Positions 18,224 through 27,399 of a stretch of 64,000 nucleotides of DNA are shown here, piece after piece (the first letter of the stretch is position 1; each line of letters begins with the position of its first letter). The stretch spans positions 372,001 through 436,000 of the forward strand of contig JAEXDA010000043.1 of NCBI GenBank assembly GCA_023401925.1, read 5' to 3'. The stretch is from Bacillota bacterium. GTDB taxonomy: Bacteria > Bacillota > UBA4882 > UBA8346. Made by a program: the position numbers and the translations under genes. Below the pieces are notes generated by a model. That model was not told the DNA's origin. It did not search any database and saw only the letters and a list, made by a program, of their open reading frames with translations.

Positions 18224-20029
18224 GTGATTTCGACGAATAAAGTACATCGTTTGGATGATAGTACAATTACCAAAATCGCTGCTGGTGAAGTTATCGAACG
18301 CCCAGCCTCGGTTGTCAAAGAGTTGGCGGAAAATTCCATTGATGCAGGAGCCAGCCGAATTGAAATTGAGATTAAGAATGGCGGCCGCCAGCTGATTCGG
18401 GTTACCGACAATGGACAGGGAATGGAACGGGAAGATGCGGTATTGGCTATTGAAAGACATACCACGAGTAAAATAATTGAACCCGATGATTTATGGAAGA
18501 TTCGTACTCTTGGATTTCGCGGCGAAGCGCTACCTTCAATCGCATCGGTTTCTATATTTGAAATGACAACCAAGACGGCGGACAGTGAAACCGGCACCCT
18601 GGTGGAAATTCGCGGCGGTTTATTGCAGCGTGTGAAAGATATCGGCGCACCCGATGGTACTACCATTAAAGTCCAAGAATTATTTTTTAATACTCCGGCA
18701 CGTTTTAAATATTTAAAAACGATTCCGACGGAAGCGGGATATATCAATGAAATCATTGCCCGGTTAGCTCTTGGTTATCCCGGAATTAGTTTTAAACTTC
18801 AACATGGCGGGTATGAACTGCTTTTTACTCCGGGCAACGGGGATTTATATGAAACCGTGGTGGCCATATTCGGCAAAGATGTAGCCAAAGAAATGATTCC
18901 GGTTTTTTATGAAGAAAACAGCGGCTTAAAAATTACCGGGTATATTGGCAAGCCATCCATTGCCAGGACGAACCGAAATTATGAAGTGTTTTTTGTAAAC
19001 GGCCGTTTTTTTCACAGCCGGACCATAAGCGCCGCGATTGAAAAAGCTTTTCATACATTATTGCCAATCGCCCGCTACCCGTTTGTGATTTTATTTTTGG
19101 AGATTACTTCCGATTTAGTTGATATTAACGCTCATCCAACCAAAATGGAAGTGCGTTTTTCCAACGATGCCGATCTTTATAAAACAGCTTATAACTCGGT
19201 GCGAAAAACCTTAAAAGACAGTTGCTTGTTATCGGAATGGATCGCTCCCGAAGAGGATTATACTGCGGTAGTAATCCCGGAAAATCCCCCTGCACATGAA
19301 AAACAAGCTCCGGTAAAAACCTTGGAAATTACCTACCCTGAGTTTAAGCCCCCCAGTGAGAGTCCGGCCCAAATAACACTGGTTCAAGAACAGCCTGCTG
19401 CGGGGATTGATTATGCAGCTCCTGAAACACCCAAGGCGCCAGCCGGTAATGGTAAAAGTTATTATGTATTCCCTAAGGCTATTGCGAATACTTATATAAT
19501 AGCTCATGATGAAAAAGGTTTGTTGTTCATGGATCAGCATGCGGCTCATGAACGGATTTTATTTGAACAATATATGAATAAATCAAGGGAGTTTTTAGGG
19601 ACCCAAGCATTATTAATTCCGGAAACGGTTAATCTAAGTTATGCCGAGTATAAAGTCATCGCCGATCGGGTATCGGTTTTTGCAGATTTGGGGTTTGAAT
19701 TAGAAGCTTTCGGTGGTCAAACGATCATTGTCCGGGGTGTGCCCATCAATCTGATCAATATGGATTACCGCCAACTTTTGATTGACCTCGCCGAACAATA
19801 TATTAGCTTTGAGACTTTTAAAGATCCCGCCGAGATTAAAGAGTCCTTTATCACAACCATGGCTTGCCGCACTGCCATTAAAGCTGGCGACAGTCTTAAC
19901 TTATTGGAGATGGAAAGTCTGGTAAAAGATTTATTTCGTTGTGAAAACCCATACACCTGTCCTCATGGACGGCCTACCGTTTTTCGGATGAATCATGAGG
20001 AACTGGCCAAAAAGTTTTTGAGAAGGTGA
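18224..20029 (+). CDS. mutL: DNA mismatch repair protein MutL (endonuclease type)
   Basis: The N-terminal GHKL ATPase has IAAGEVIERPASVVKELAEN, DNGQGM and LGFRGEALPSI. The C-terminal domain has the nicking-endonuclease metal site DQHAAHERILFE with ACRTAIKAGD and CPHGRPT, as expected for bacteria without MutH. The start is uncertain. An ATG at 18167 lies inside mutS without a ribosome site, while the GTG at 18224 gives an N-terminus (VISTNKVHRLDD) like that of the family; I use the latter. miaA follows immediately. Confidence 0.93.
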   Translation: MISTNKVHRLDDSTITKIAAGEVIERPASVVKELAENSIDAGASRIEIEIKNGGRQLIRVTDNGQGMEREDAVLAIERHTTSKIIEPDDLWKIRTLGFRGEALPSIASVSIFEMTTKTADSETGTLVEIRGGLLQRVKDIGAPDGTTIKVQELFFNTPARFKYLKTIPTEAGYINEIIARLALGYPGISFKLQHGGYELLFTPGNGDLYETVVAIFGKDVAKEMIPVFYEENSGLKITGYIGKPSIARTNRNYEVFFVNGRFFHSRTISAAIEKAFHTLLPIARYPFVILFLEITSDLVDINAHPTKMEVRFSNDADLYKTAYNSVRKTLKDSCLLSEWIAPEEDYTAVVIPENPPAHEKQAPVKTLEITYPEFKPPSESPAQITLVQEQPAAGIDYAAPETPKAPAGNGKSYYVFPKAIANTYIIAHDEKGLLFMDQHAAHERILFEQYMNKSREFLGTQALLIPETVNLSYAEYKVIADRVSVFADLGFELEAFGGQTIIVRGVPINLINMDYRQLLIDLAEQYISFETFKDPAEIKESFITTMACRTAIKAGDSLNLLEMESLVKDLFRCENPYTCPHGRPTVFRMNHEELAKKFLRR

Positions 20030-20031
20030 AG

Positions 20032-20973
20032 ATGCTCCCTTTAATCGTAATCGCTGGCCCGACAGCTGTGGGTAAAACTGATTTGGCAATTCGGGTTGCT
20101 CAAAACTTAAATACCGAAATTGTTTCCGCGGATTCTATGCAAGTTTATCAATATATGGATATTGGGACGGCAAAACCCACTCAGAAACAACAACTCAGGG
20201 CGAAACACCATTTAATTGATGTTGTGGAACCAAGTCGGGATTTTTCAGTCGCTGATTATCAGACATTGTTTAATCAGGTTGTTGATAAGATCCATAGTCA
20301 AGGAAAAATACCATTAGTGGTCGGAGGCACCGGCTTATACATTAGAGCCTGCCTTCGTTCTTTCTCATTTATGGATCCCGGAGCCGACCCGGAGCTTCGA
20401 CAAGAATTATGGGAACAAGCTTTGAATTCGGAAAATTCCAGTATGTTGCATGAACAGCTTAAGAAAGTCGATCCTGTGACTGCACAGCGGATACACCCCA
20501 ATGATAACCACCGGATCATTCGGGCGCTGGAGGTTTATCTTCGAACAGGTATTCCCTTTTCGGAGATGCCAAAAAAGCAACCGTCAAATAATCAATATCA
20601 AACCATTTATTTGTTTTTGGATAGAAACCGTGATGAATTATATCAGAGGATTGATGAACGAGTCGGTTTGATGATCGACCATGGATTCATTCAGGAAGTG
20701 GAGGGCCTTTTAAGAACAGGATATACTTCTAAACTGAAAGCCATGCAAAGTTTGGGGTATCTGCAAATCAACCAATACCTCCAGAGTAAAATTTCCCTTG
20801 AAGAAGCACTGGATTTAATCAAACAAAAGACCCGGAATTATGCAAAACGTCAATTAACATGGTTCCGCAAAGAGCCAGTGGACCGTTGGGTAAATATTTC
20901 TGGTAAAAATGAGGAATTTTTTGGTGAAATAATGAATTATATTGAAGGTAGATTAAAGAAAGATGTCGAATAA
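20032..20973 (+). CDS. miaA: tRNA dimethylallyltransferase MiaA
   Basis: A 313-residue prenyltransferase with P-loop GPTAVGKTDLA, the DSMQVYQYMDIGTAKP motif, GGTGLYIRA and the C-terminal RNYAKRQLTWFRKE motif. It adds a dimethylallyl group to A37 of tRNAs that read codons beginning with U. The ATG at 20032 follows AGAAGG; a GTG six bases earlier is also possible. It is two bases from the mutL stop and 35 bases before hfq, the classic mutL-miaA-hfq order. Confidence 0.96.
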   Translation: MLPLIVIAGPTAVGKTDLAIRVAQNLNTEIVSADSMQVYQYMDIGTAKPTQKQQLRAKHHLIDVVEPSRDFSVADYQTLFNQVVDKIHSQGKIPLVVGGTGLYIRACLRSFSFMDPGADPELRQELWEQALNSENSSMLHEQLKKVDPVTAQRIHPNDNHRIIRALEVYLRTGIPFSEMPKKQPSNNQYQTIYLFLDRNRDELYQRIDERVGLMIDHGFIQEVEGLLRTGYTSKLKAMQSLGYLQINQYLQSKISLEEALDLIKQKTRNYAKRQLTWFRKEPVDRWVNISGKNEEFFGEIMNYIEGRLKKDVE

Positions 20974-21008
20974 ATTTACTTTAAACCATTTAACGGAGGT
21001 AATCTACA

Positions 21009-21251
21009 ATGAATAAGCCGGTGATCAATTTACAAGACGGATTTTTGAATCAGGTACGCAAAGAGGGAATAGCGGTCACGATTTTCCTGATAAATGGTTT
21101 TCAAGTCCGGGGTTTGGTGAAGGGATTTGATAATTTTACCATTATTTTAGACAGTGATGGAAAACAGGAAATGATATATAAACATGCTGTTTCTACGATC
21201 ATTCCGGCGAGGGCATTGCCTGATTTGGCTCTGGAGAAAAAGGAAGAATAA
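21009..21251 (+). CDS. hfq: RNA chaperone Hfq
   Basis: The 80-residue protein carries the Sm1 region (LNQVRKEGIAVTIFLINGFQVRG) and the Sm2 motif YKHAVSTI, with a short C-terminal tail as usual for Bacillota. Hfq hexamers bind A- and U-rich RNA. AACGGAGG lies seven bases before the ATG. It is last in the mutS-mutL-miaA-hfq cluster and is followed by a weak terminator. Confidence 0.95.
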   Translation: MNKPVINLQDGFLNQVRKEGIAVTIFLINGFQVRGLVKGFDNFTIILDSDGKQEMIYKHAVSTIIPARALPDLALEKKEE

Positions 21252-21266
21252 CCCCCTTTTTCTTTT
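21236..21266 (+). terminator. Probable terminator at the end of hfq
   Basis: GAAAAAGG (21236-21243) pairs with CCTTTTTC (21255-21262) and a T-rich tail follows. The left arm lies within the last hfq codons. The stem is A/U-rich and weak. Confidence 0.45.
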
Positions 21267-21374
21267 TCATCCATTTGGGAATAACATGGTGTTGTTATGT
21301 ACTGGGTTTTTAGGACTTAAGTTTAGACCCAATGGATCAATTCCGTAAAAGCCTTGAAATCGGAGTATATAAAA

Positions 21375-22208
21375 ATGAAATTTACCAAAATGCAAGGTAT
21401 TGGTAATGATTATATATATATCGATTGTTTTCATGAGACCGTGGATAATCCCATTGAACTGGCAGTCAAAGTCAGCGATCGTCATTTTGGAATCGGCGGG
21501 GATGGACTGGTATTAATCTTACCTTCCCGTATAGCTGATGCCAAAATGAGAATGTTTAATGCTGACGGCAGCGAAGCGGAAATGTGCGGGAATGCAATCC
21601 GTTGTGTTGGTAAATACCTTTATGAACATCAATTGGTTCAAAAATCCTTGTTAACAATTGAGACTTTATCCGGAATGAAACAATTAAAATTGTTGGTTGC
21701 CGGAAATAAAGTTTCAATGGTTGAAGTTGATATGGGCATACCTGAATTAAGAGCGTCTGCGATTCCGGTCAATATCCCGAAAGAACAGGCTGTGGCTGAA
21801 ACCATCGAAGTGAATCAACGTCGTTACCAATTTACCAGCGTATCAATGGGTAATCCTCATTGTGTGATTTTCGTTCCTGAAATTACCGATTCGCAAGTGC
21901 TGATAGATGGTCCGGCCATGGAAATGCATCTATTTTTTCCTCATAAAACCAATGTTGAATTTGTCTCCGTTGTATCGCCCGGCCAAATCATTATGCGGGT
22001 CTGGGAGCGCGGGAGCGGTGAAACTTTGGCTTGCGGAACCGGCGCTTGTGCCGCTGTAGTGGCAGCCATTTTAAATGAGCAGACTGAAAACAGAGTTCAA
22101 GTTGAGTTACGGGGTGGAATCCTAACCATCGAATGGAACCGGGATGACCATCACGTCTATATGACCGGACCTGCCGTAGAAGTGTTTCAAGGCGAATGGC
22201 CAAATTAA
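21375..22208 (+). CDS. dapF: Diaminopimelate epimerase
   Basis: The protein, 277 residues from the ATG at 21375, has the opening MKFTKMQGIGNDYIYID and both catalytic cysteine motifs, MFNADGSEAEMCGNAIRC and ACGTGACA. It interconverts LL- and meso-diaminopimelate for lysine and peptidoglycan synthesis. The frame can be extended seven codons to a TTG, but CGGAG before the ATG and the family's usual N-terminus favour 21375. A strong terminator follows, so it is the last gene of its unit. Confidence 0.95.
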   Translation: MKFTKMQGIGNDYIYIDCFHETVDNPIELAVKVSDRHFGIGGDGLVLILPSRIADAKMRMFNADGSEAEMCGNAIRCVGKYLYEHQLVQKSLLTIETLSGMKQLKLLVAGNKVSMVEVDMGIPELRASAIPVNIPKEQAVAETIEVNQRRYQFTSVSMGNPHCVIFVPEITDSQVLIDGPAMEMHLFFPHKTNVEFVSVVSPGQIIMRVWERGSGETLACGTGACAAVVAAILNEQTENRVQVELRGGILTIEWNRDDHHVYMTGPAVEVFQGEWPN

Positions 22209-22241
22209 CCGTTCATACTGAAAATAACCTTTAAACCTTTT

Positions 22242-22262
22242 AAGGCCGAAGGCCTTTTTTTT
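22242..22262 (+). terminator. Rho-independent terminator after dapF
   Basis: AAGGCC, loop GAA, GGCCTT followed by a run of eight T residues, 33 bases after the dapF stop. Confidence 0.85.
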
Positions 22263-22299
22263 GCCGCTTTTTTTAGAATCGAAAGGGTGAAACTCAAAG

Positions 22300-23184
22300 T
22301 TGAAGATTGCAATTTTAGGACCGCAGGGTACATATTCGGAACAAGCCGCAATCCATTATGCAAAGCGGATGGGGATTCCATTTACGCAAGTTGAATTGAT
22401 CTATACCAATGTCTATAATTCCTTGCGTTTGGTGCAGAATTTACAAGCGGATATCGCAGTTGTTCCGGTAGAAAATATGATCGACGGTCTGATTGGTTCG
22501 ACTTTTGATAATCTCATTGAGTTTCAGGATTTTGTTAAAGTTTGCGATGAAGTCCATTTGCCGATTTTCCATGTACTTGCGGCTCCTTCGAAATTGGAGT
22601 GGTCAAATTTACAGCGAATTTATTCTCATCCATCACCGCTCAATCAATGTCAAATCCGGTTGATGGAATTATTTCCAAAGGCTCAATTAGTCCCGATACT
22701 TTCTACGGCGGAAGCTGCCCAAAACGTTCTTCGAGACACTACGTTAGCATCGGCTGCCATATGTAACATCGAAACCGCCAGGTCCAATAATATGATTGTT
22801 TTTCCAGAAGAGATTCAAGATTATGCCTTTAACGAAACCCGTTTTTTGGTGTGTGCCCTCAGAGACGGGGAACCGACTGGCAATGATCGAACTTTAGTGG
22901 CGGTTCGGTTTGGGTCGAATCAACCCGGTCAACTATTTCAGATTGCCAAGGTCTTGGCGGATGCTAAAATTGATTTGACGTTCATTCAATCGCGGCCCTA
23001 TAAGATTAAACCTCAGGAATACGTGCTTATTTTTGAATTTATTGGTCATAAATCCACACTTGAAGTTGAAAACGCTTTAAAAAATATAGAATTATTAGTG
23101 AGAGCCTCAGAGGGCTGGAAAAAAATATTAGGAAGTTATCCCAAAAGAGAAAGAGACGAAAAAGCAAATGCCTCTGATGAATGA
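22300..23184 (+). CDS. pheA: Prephenate dehydratase
   Basis: This 294-residue monofunctional enzyme converts prephenate to phenylpyruvate in phenylalanine synthesis. The catalytic domain opens ILGPQGTYSEQAAI and contains the NETRFLV motif with the active-site threonine. A C-terminal ACT domain (about residues 205-285: RTLVAVRFGSNQPGQLFQIA) would bind phenylalanine for feedback control. The start is a TTG after GAAAGGGTG. The last 17 bases overlap the following PLP-enzyme gene, which suggests coupled translation. Confidence 0.9.
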   Translation: MKIAILGPQGTYSEQAAIHYAKRMGIPFTQVELIYTNVYNSLRLVQNLQADIAVVPVENMIDGLIGSTFDNLIEFQDFVKVCDEVHLPIFHVLAAPSKLEWSNLQRIYSHPSPLNQCQIRLMELFPKAQLVPILSTAEAAQNVLRDTTLASAAICNIETARSNNMIVFPEEIQDYAFNETRFLVCALRDGEPTGNDRTLVAVRFGSNQPGQLFQIAKVLADAKIDLTFIQSRPYKIKPQEYVLIFEFIGHKSTLEVENALKNIELLVRASEGWKKILGSYPKRERDEKANASDE

Positions 23185-24421
23185 GACGATTGATTTACTC
23201 GAACAAATGGAAAGTGAATTGGAAACCGTTTTTAAAAAAATTTCACGAATCGCTTTGCATAATCAACAATTAATGTTAGAAGCTTTTCAAGCCGAGCGCA
23301 TTGGTAGCCACCACTTTCAAACAACTACCGGTTATGGTTATCACGATGCGGGCCGTGATGCCTTGGAGAGAGTATTTGCCCGGGTTTTTAAAGCGGAAGC
23401 AGCTTTGGTAAGACAGCAATTGGTATCCGGCACCCATGCCATCGCCTGTTCCATCTTGGGTAATTTGACTCCTCAAGATGAGTTGATTATGGCTACCGGC
23501 TTTCCCTATGAAACATTAATGGGAGTTTTAGGCATACAGGAAGATCAACTGGAAAGCACAAGCGCCACTGCGGGTTTCAAAACCAAAGTAATACCGCTGC
23601 TGGCTGATGGTTCTATCGATCAGGACAGACTGATTCAATCTGTGGGCCCTCAAACGAAAATGATTCTTTTTCAGCGCTCTTGCGGTTACTCGGAAAGGAA
23701 TTCCCTGGATTTGGGGCAACTGCAGCTAGTGTTTACCGCTCTTAAGATGACGGCCCCCAATGTGATTATTTTTGTCGATAATTGCTATGGTGAATTTGTA
23801 GCCGAAAAAGAACCTTTGGAGCTGGGTGCAGATTTGATGGCAGGTTCTTTAATTAAAAATCCCGGAGGGTGTTTGATACCTAGCGGTGGTTACATTGCCG
23901 GTAAAAAATTCTTTGTGGAAAAAGCCGCCGAAAGGCTTTACGTTCCGGGTATTGGCGGCGCTATCGGACCTTCCTTATTAAATTTGCAATTGTTTTTTCA
24001 AGGCTTTTTTGAGGCTCCGCACCGTGTTTCGGAAATGGTGAAAGGAGCAGTCCTTGTGGCTAAATTATTTGAAAAAGCCGGATTTAAAGTATCGCCAATG
24101 GCGAATGAGTCCCGGACTGATATTATTCAAAAAATATATTTTCAATCCGCTACTGATTTGATTGAATTTTGCCAAGCGGTTCAAAAAAATTCGCCAGTGG
24201 AATCCGATGTCTTGCCAATTCCAGCCGAGATGCCCGGATATATTCACCATGTGATTATGGGAGGGGGAACTTTTATCTCCGGAGCAACCAGCGAATTTTC
24301 TGCAGATGCTCCTATTGCACCTCCTTATATCGTTTTTTTACAAGGCGGACTTTCTTATACTCAAATTAAATTAAGCATTGCTGGGATTTATCAATCGAAA
24401 TATGCGTTATTCAATTGTTGA
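23168..24421 (+). CDS. PLP-dependent enzyme, YnbB / 'aluminium resistance' family
   Basis: This 417-residue protein belongs to the methionine-gamma-lyase-like fold-type I family often annotated as aluminium resistance protein (YnbB). Visible features are TGYGYHDAGRDALERVFA near the N-terminus, QLVSGTHAI and FVDNCYGEFV with the PLP-contacting aspartate. The probable Schiff-base lysine lies in the AGSLIKNPGG motif. Its true substrate is not established. In many Bacillota it sits close to miaA-hfq and lexA, as here. It overlaps pheA by 17 bases; a second ATG nine bases downstream is an alternative start. Confidence 0.85.
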   Translation: MPLMNETIDLLEQMESELETVFKKISRIALHNQQLMLEAFQAERIGSHHFQTTTGYGYHDAGRDALERVFARVFKAEAALVRQQLVSGTHAIACSILGNLTPQDELIMATGFPYETLMGVLGIQEDQLESTSATAGFKTKVIPLLADGSIDQDRLIQSVGPQTKMILFQRSCGYSERNSLDLGQLQLVFTALKMTAPNVIIFVDNCYGEFVAEKEPLELGADLMAGSLIKNPGGCLIPSGGYIAGKKFFVEKAAERLYVPGIGGAIGPSLLNLQLFFQGFFEAPHRVSEMVKGAVLVAKLFEKAGFKVSPMANESRTDIIQKIYFQSATDLIEFCQAVQKNSPVESDVLPIPAEMPGYIHHVIMGGGTFISGATSEFSADAPIAPPYIVFLQGGLSYTQIKLSIAGIYQSKYALFNC

Positions 24422-24582
24422 CAAATATTTTATTTTTGGTCGGCAGGAATGAAAACAGACAGGGTGAAATATTTTATAGTGGTTCTTATAATTTTCTCGA
24501 AATTTTATTTATGAATTGAAAATATTAATGTTATACTTTTAGAGGATGCTTAATTGAATATGAATAGATAGAGGGTAATTTT

Positions 24583-24966
24583 ATGAAAAATTTTCACATC
24601 ATTCAATTTGTAATTTTATTAATCATGGTGGTTCCATTGGCGATTTGGATTTACCGTGATGCCAGAGCTCGGGATTATTCCTGGCTGTTTTGGACAATCA
24701 TGCCTTTGATTGCACTTTTTTCTCCAATGGTTATGGCAATTTTATTACTGCTTTTCATTGTAGTCATTTATTTAGTCCTTCGTCCTAAGGGCGAACTGAT
24801 CAAGTGTCCCCATTGCAATAAAAAAATTCATGATATTTTGACCATTTGCCCATTTTGTAGAAAAGAAGCAAAGCGTGAATGCTTAAGTTGTCATGAACCT
24901 GTACCCTGGGAAGCTGAACAATGTCCTTATTGTAGATCACGTGCTTTGACAGGAAAAAATCTCTAA
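24583..24966 (+). CDS. Membrane protein with double zinc ribbon
   Basis: Two transmembrane helices (about residues 8-22 and 36-66, with WIYRDARARD between them) are followed by a cytoplasmic tail. The tail has four Cys pairs: CPHC, CPFC, CLSC and CPYC, a double zinc-ribbon module. It probably tethers a metal-stabilised binding module to the membrane; the partner is unknown. GAGGGTAATT supports the ATG. It is 22 bases upstream of the HEAT-repeat gene and likely cotranscribed with it. Confidence 0.75.
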   Translation: MKNFHIIQFVILLIMVVPLAIWIYRDARARDYSWLFWTIMPLIALFSPMVMAILLLLFIVVIYLVLRPKGELIKCPHCNKKIHDILTICPFCRKEAKRECLSCHEPVPWEAEQCPYCRSRALTGKNL

Positions 24967-24988
24967 ACATAGAAATGGGGAAGCTACC

Positions 24989-25939
24989 ATGGGTCTCCAT
25001 CCCCAGCGAATTGACAACTTAATAGAATTTTTGGATAAAGTTGAATCATCGTTGAATGTCTCTGATTTATCAGGACACAAAAAAGAGACATTGATTGATG
25101 ATTTACGGCTTGAAGTTATTGAAGTTTTAAAAATGGCTTTCCTGGAAGGAGATCGAACTGTTCGGAGAAGTGCGGTTTATGGCTTAACCAAAATCGGGCT
25201 CGAACAGTCCTTGGATTTCTTTATCGATGCTCTGAATGATTCGGATGAGCATGTGAGAGGGTGGGCTGCTGAGGCTTTGGGCCGTCTGCACGATTCCCGT
25301 TCGATCATTCCTTTAATTAAAGCGTTGGCCGATGATAATCATTATGTAGGGTTTAATGTTGCTGCGGCATTAAAACATTTTAATCCTGATCAAATCATTA
25401 ACCAGTTGGTTCGGGCGCTTCAGGATCCCGACTACCAAATTCGCAGACGCGTTTGCAAACTCCTTGGGGAGCTTGGCGACCAAAAGGTTAATGAAGCGAT
25501 TATTTCTGCCTTGAAAGATGAAGAACCGGGAGTTCGCTATGAAGCGGCCGAAGCTTTGCGAAAACTGGAAAATCCGGCATCCATCTTACCTCTGATTTCG
25601 GCTTTAAATGATCAGTGCTGCGATGTCCGCACCGCAGCAATTATTGCTTTGGGTAACTTTGGCGACGAACGGGCGATAGAACCCCTTGTCGGGATGTTAA
25701 TTGAACAAAAGGACCATCGCCATGCTTCTCTCGAAGCCCTACGCAATCTTTGTGGGGAAGAAAATCTGGAACTGCTTTATAATCTAATTCAGACTAGTAA
25801 AAATCAAATCACTGAAACCTCGAATAACATATTGGAACAGATTTATGCGAAGAATACCAAAAATGAGGAGTCAAAAAGCGAGAATTCTAGGAATGATAGT
25901 TCTGGACTTGGATGGTTTCTTCGGGAAAAACAATCGTAG
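24989..25939 (+). CDS. HEAT-repeat (PBS-lyase type) scaffold protein
   Basis: The 316-residue protein is built from about six to seven HEAT/PBS-lyase repeats (about residues 40-260), recognisable by recurring units such as VRGWAAEALGRLHDSRSIIPLI, VRYEAAEALRKL and VRTAAIIALGNFGD. Such solenoids act as protein-binding scaffolds; no catalytic motif is visible. GGGGAAGCTACC supports the ATG. It lies between the membrane zinc-ribbon gene and surE, all on the same strand and closely spaced, so the three probably form one operon. Confidence 0.8.
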   Translation: MGLHPQRIDNLIEFLDKVESSLNVSDLSGHKKETLIDDLRLEVIEVLKMAFLEGDRTVRRSAVYGLTKIGLEQSLDFFIDALNDSDEHVRGWAAEALGRLHDSRSIIPLIKALADDNHYVGFNVAAALKHFNPDQIINQLVRALQDPDYQIRRRVCKLLGELGDQKVNEAIISALKDEEPGVRYEAAEALRKLENPASILPLISALNDQCCDVRTAAIIALGNFGDERAIEPLVGMLIEQKDHRHASLEALRNLCGEENLELLYNLIQTSKNQITETSNNILEQIYAKNTKNEESKSENSRNDSSGLGWFLREKQS

Positions 25940-25947
25940 TCGTAAGG

Positions 25948-26733
25948 ATGATCACTCTGAATACTGGCAAATTGAAGATCTTATTAACCAATGATGATGG
26001 TTTTAATGCGGCTGGTTTGCAAACTTTATACGCCGGGCTGAAAGATATAGCTTCGGTCATGATTGCAGCCCCTCATCAAGAAAGAAGTGCGGTTGGTCAC
26101 GGAATAACGATGAACCAGCCTTTAAGGGCTACACCGGTTGGAAATAATAAATTCCAATGGTTGGTAAACGGTACTCCCGCCGATTGTGTGAAACTCGCAC
26201 TGGAATATTTGATCAAAGAACATATCCCGGATTTGATTATTTCCGGGATCAATCATGGACCCAACCTTGGTAATGATATTTTATATTCAGGGACTGTTTC
26301 TGCTGCGATTGAAGGTTCTTTTTATAAAATTCCCAGTATTGCCCTTTCATTATCCGGCCGGGAAAATTTTAATTTTGCTCCAGCAGCCACATTTATTGGA
26401 AAAAATCTCAATCAGCTTAAAGAACTGGCATCTCATACCATTCTAAATATCAATTTTCCAATCGTTAAACATATAACGGATTATCAAGGTATGCGTTTTA
26501 CCAGGCTCGGTGCTCTGACATACCAAAACGTGATTGTGGAATGCAAAGATCCCCGGGGCCAGATTTATTTTTGGATGGCTGGCGATCCTGTTATTCAAGA
26601 TCAATCGGAGGATTCTGACATTCAAGCGGTTGAGAAAGGGTTCATATCCATTACGCCTATACATACCCGATTAACAGATGATGAAATTCTGGTTAAATTT
26701 GGTACACTTTCCACCAACCTATCAATCAGCTAA
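25948..26733 (+). CDS. surE: 5'-nucleotidase SurE
   Basis: The predicted 261-residue enzyme has the signature LLTNDDGFNAAGLQTL (metal-binding DD), VNGTPADCVK and SGINHGPNLGNDILYSGTVSAAIEG. SurE removes phosphate from nucleoside monophosphates and short polyphosphate. The frame can start at 25912 inside the HEAT-repeat gene; the ATG at 25948, just beyond that gene and preceded by TAAGG, is more plausible and closer to the family's N-terminus. Confidence 0.93.
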   Translation: MITLNTGKLKILLTNDDGFNAAGLQTLYAGLKDIASVMIAAPHQERSAVGHGITMNQPLRATPVGNNKFQWLVNGTPADCVKLALEYLIKEHIPDLIISGINHGPNLGNDILYSGTVSAAIEGSFYKIPSIALSLSGRENFNFAPAATFIGKNLNQLKELASHTILNINFPIVKHITDYQGMRFTRLGALTYQNVIVECKDPRGQIYFWMAGDPVIQDQSEDSDIQAVEKGFISITPIHTRLTDDEILVKFGTLSTNLSIS

Positions 26734-26897
26734 TAAATTACCAGTTTATTTTAGCGCTTCCAACAATATAATAATTTTGACCGGTTACCCAATATAATTT
26801 TTCCCATGCAGGATTTTAAAACCTCATGAAGAAATTATTAACATATTAGAATCCTACCTGGTTTTTGAAATCTAAAATTTAAGGGAGGGATGCTCTT

Positions 26898-27317
26898 ATG
26901 ATTCAGATCAGTCAAGACGATCTCCTGCGGGCCCTGAAAAGGTGTAAGGGGATAGCAAAACAGGATTTGCTGCCAAGTAGTAACGTTCCGCAGTCGGATT
27001 TCCGGAAAACACACGCAGAGGCACGCCGTGAAACCTATACCAAATTGATTGAGTTGGTAGAAGGTGAAGGCACCCAAGATGCGTGTGTTTTTGCTTTTAA
27101 GGAATATCAGGGTTTACCGGATATATCAACCGGAGGGACTGATCCGGCAGCTCTAGGTCATACTCAAGCACTGGAAATATTTTTTAATGTCATCGGGATT
27201 AATCGTTCTCAAATGCAAAGATTACATGATCGCAGTATTGATTTTAATCAATTACTGGATTATCATCCGTTCACTGCTGGCGAATTCAATCAGGAAGAAT
27301 TTAATATCAGAGTTTAG
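26898..27317 (+). CDS. Hypothetical soluble protein, 139 aa
   Basis: A good ribosome site (AAGGGAGGG) precedes the ATG. The protein is soluble, with a charged alpha-helical N-terminal half (FRKTHAEARRETYTKLIELVEGEG) and no recognised motif, signal peptide or membrane segment. I do not know the family. It is separated from surE by about 160 bases with no clear promoter and shares a bidirectional terminator with the convergent lexA. Confidence 0.6.
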   Translation: MIQISQDDLLRALKRCKGIAKQDLLPSSNVPQSDFRKTHAEARRETYTKLIELVEGEGTQDACVFAFKEYQGLPDISTGGTDPAALGHTQALEIFFNVIGINRSQMQRLHDRSIDFNQLLDYHPFTAGEFNQEEFNIRV

Positions 27318-27357
27318 TATAATCTTTTTAATAAAACTCAATCTGGCTTATAAAAAC

Positions 27358-27396
27358 AAACCCCCGTCGTTTTTTAGTTTAACGGGGGTTAATATT
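27358..27396. terminator. Bidirectional terminator between convergent genes
   Basis: AACCCCCGT pairs with AACGGGGGTT across a T-rich loop. It lies between the 139-aa gene (+) and lexA (-) and carries A/T tracts on both sides. Confidence 0.75.
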
Positions 27397-27399
27397 TGT

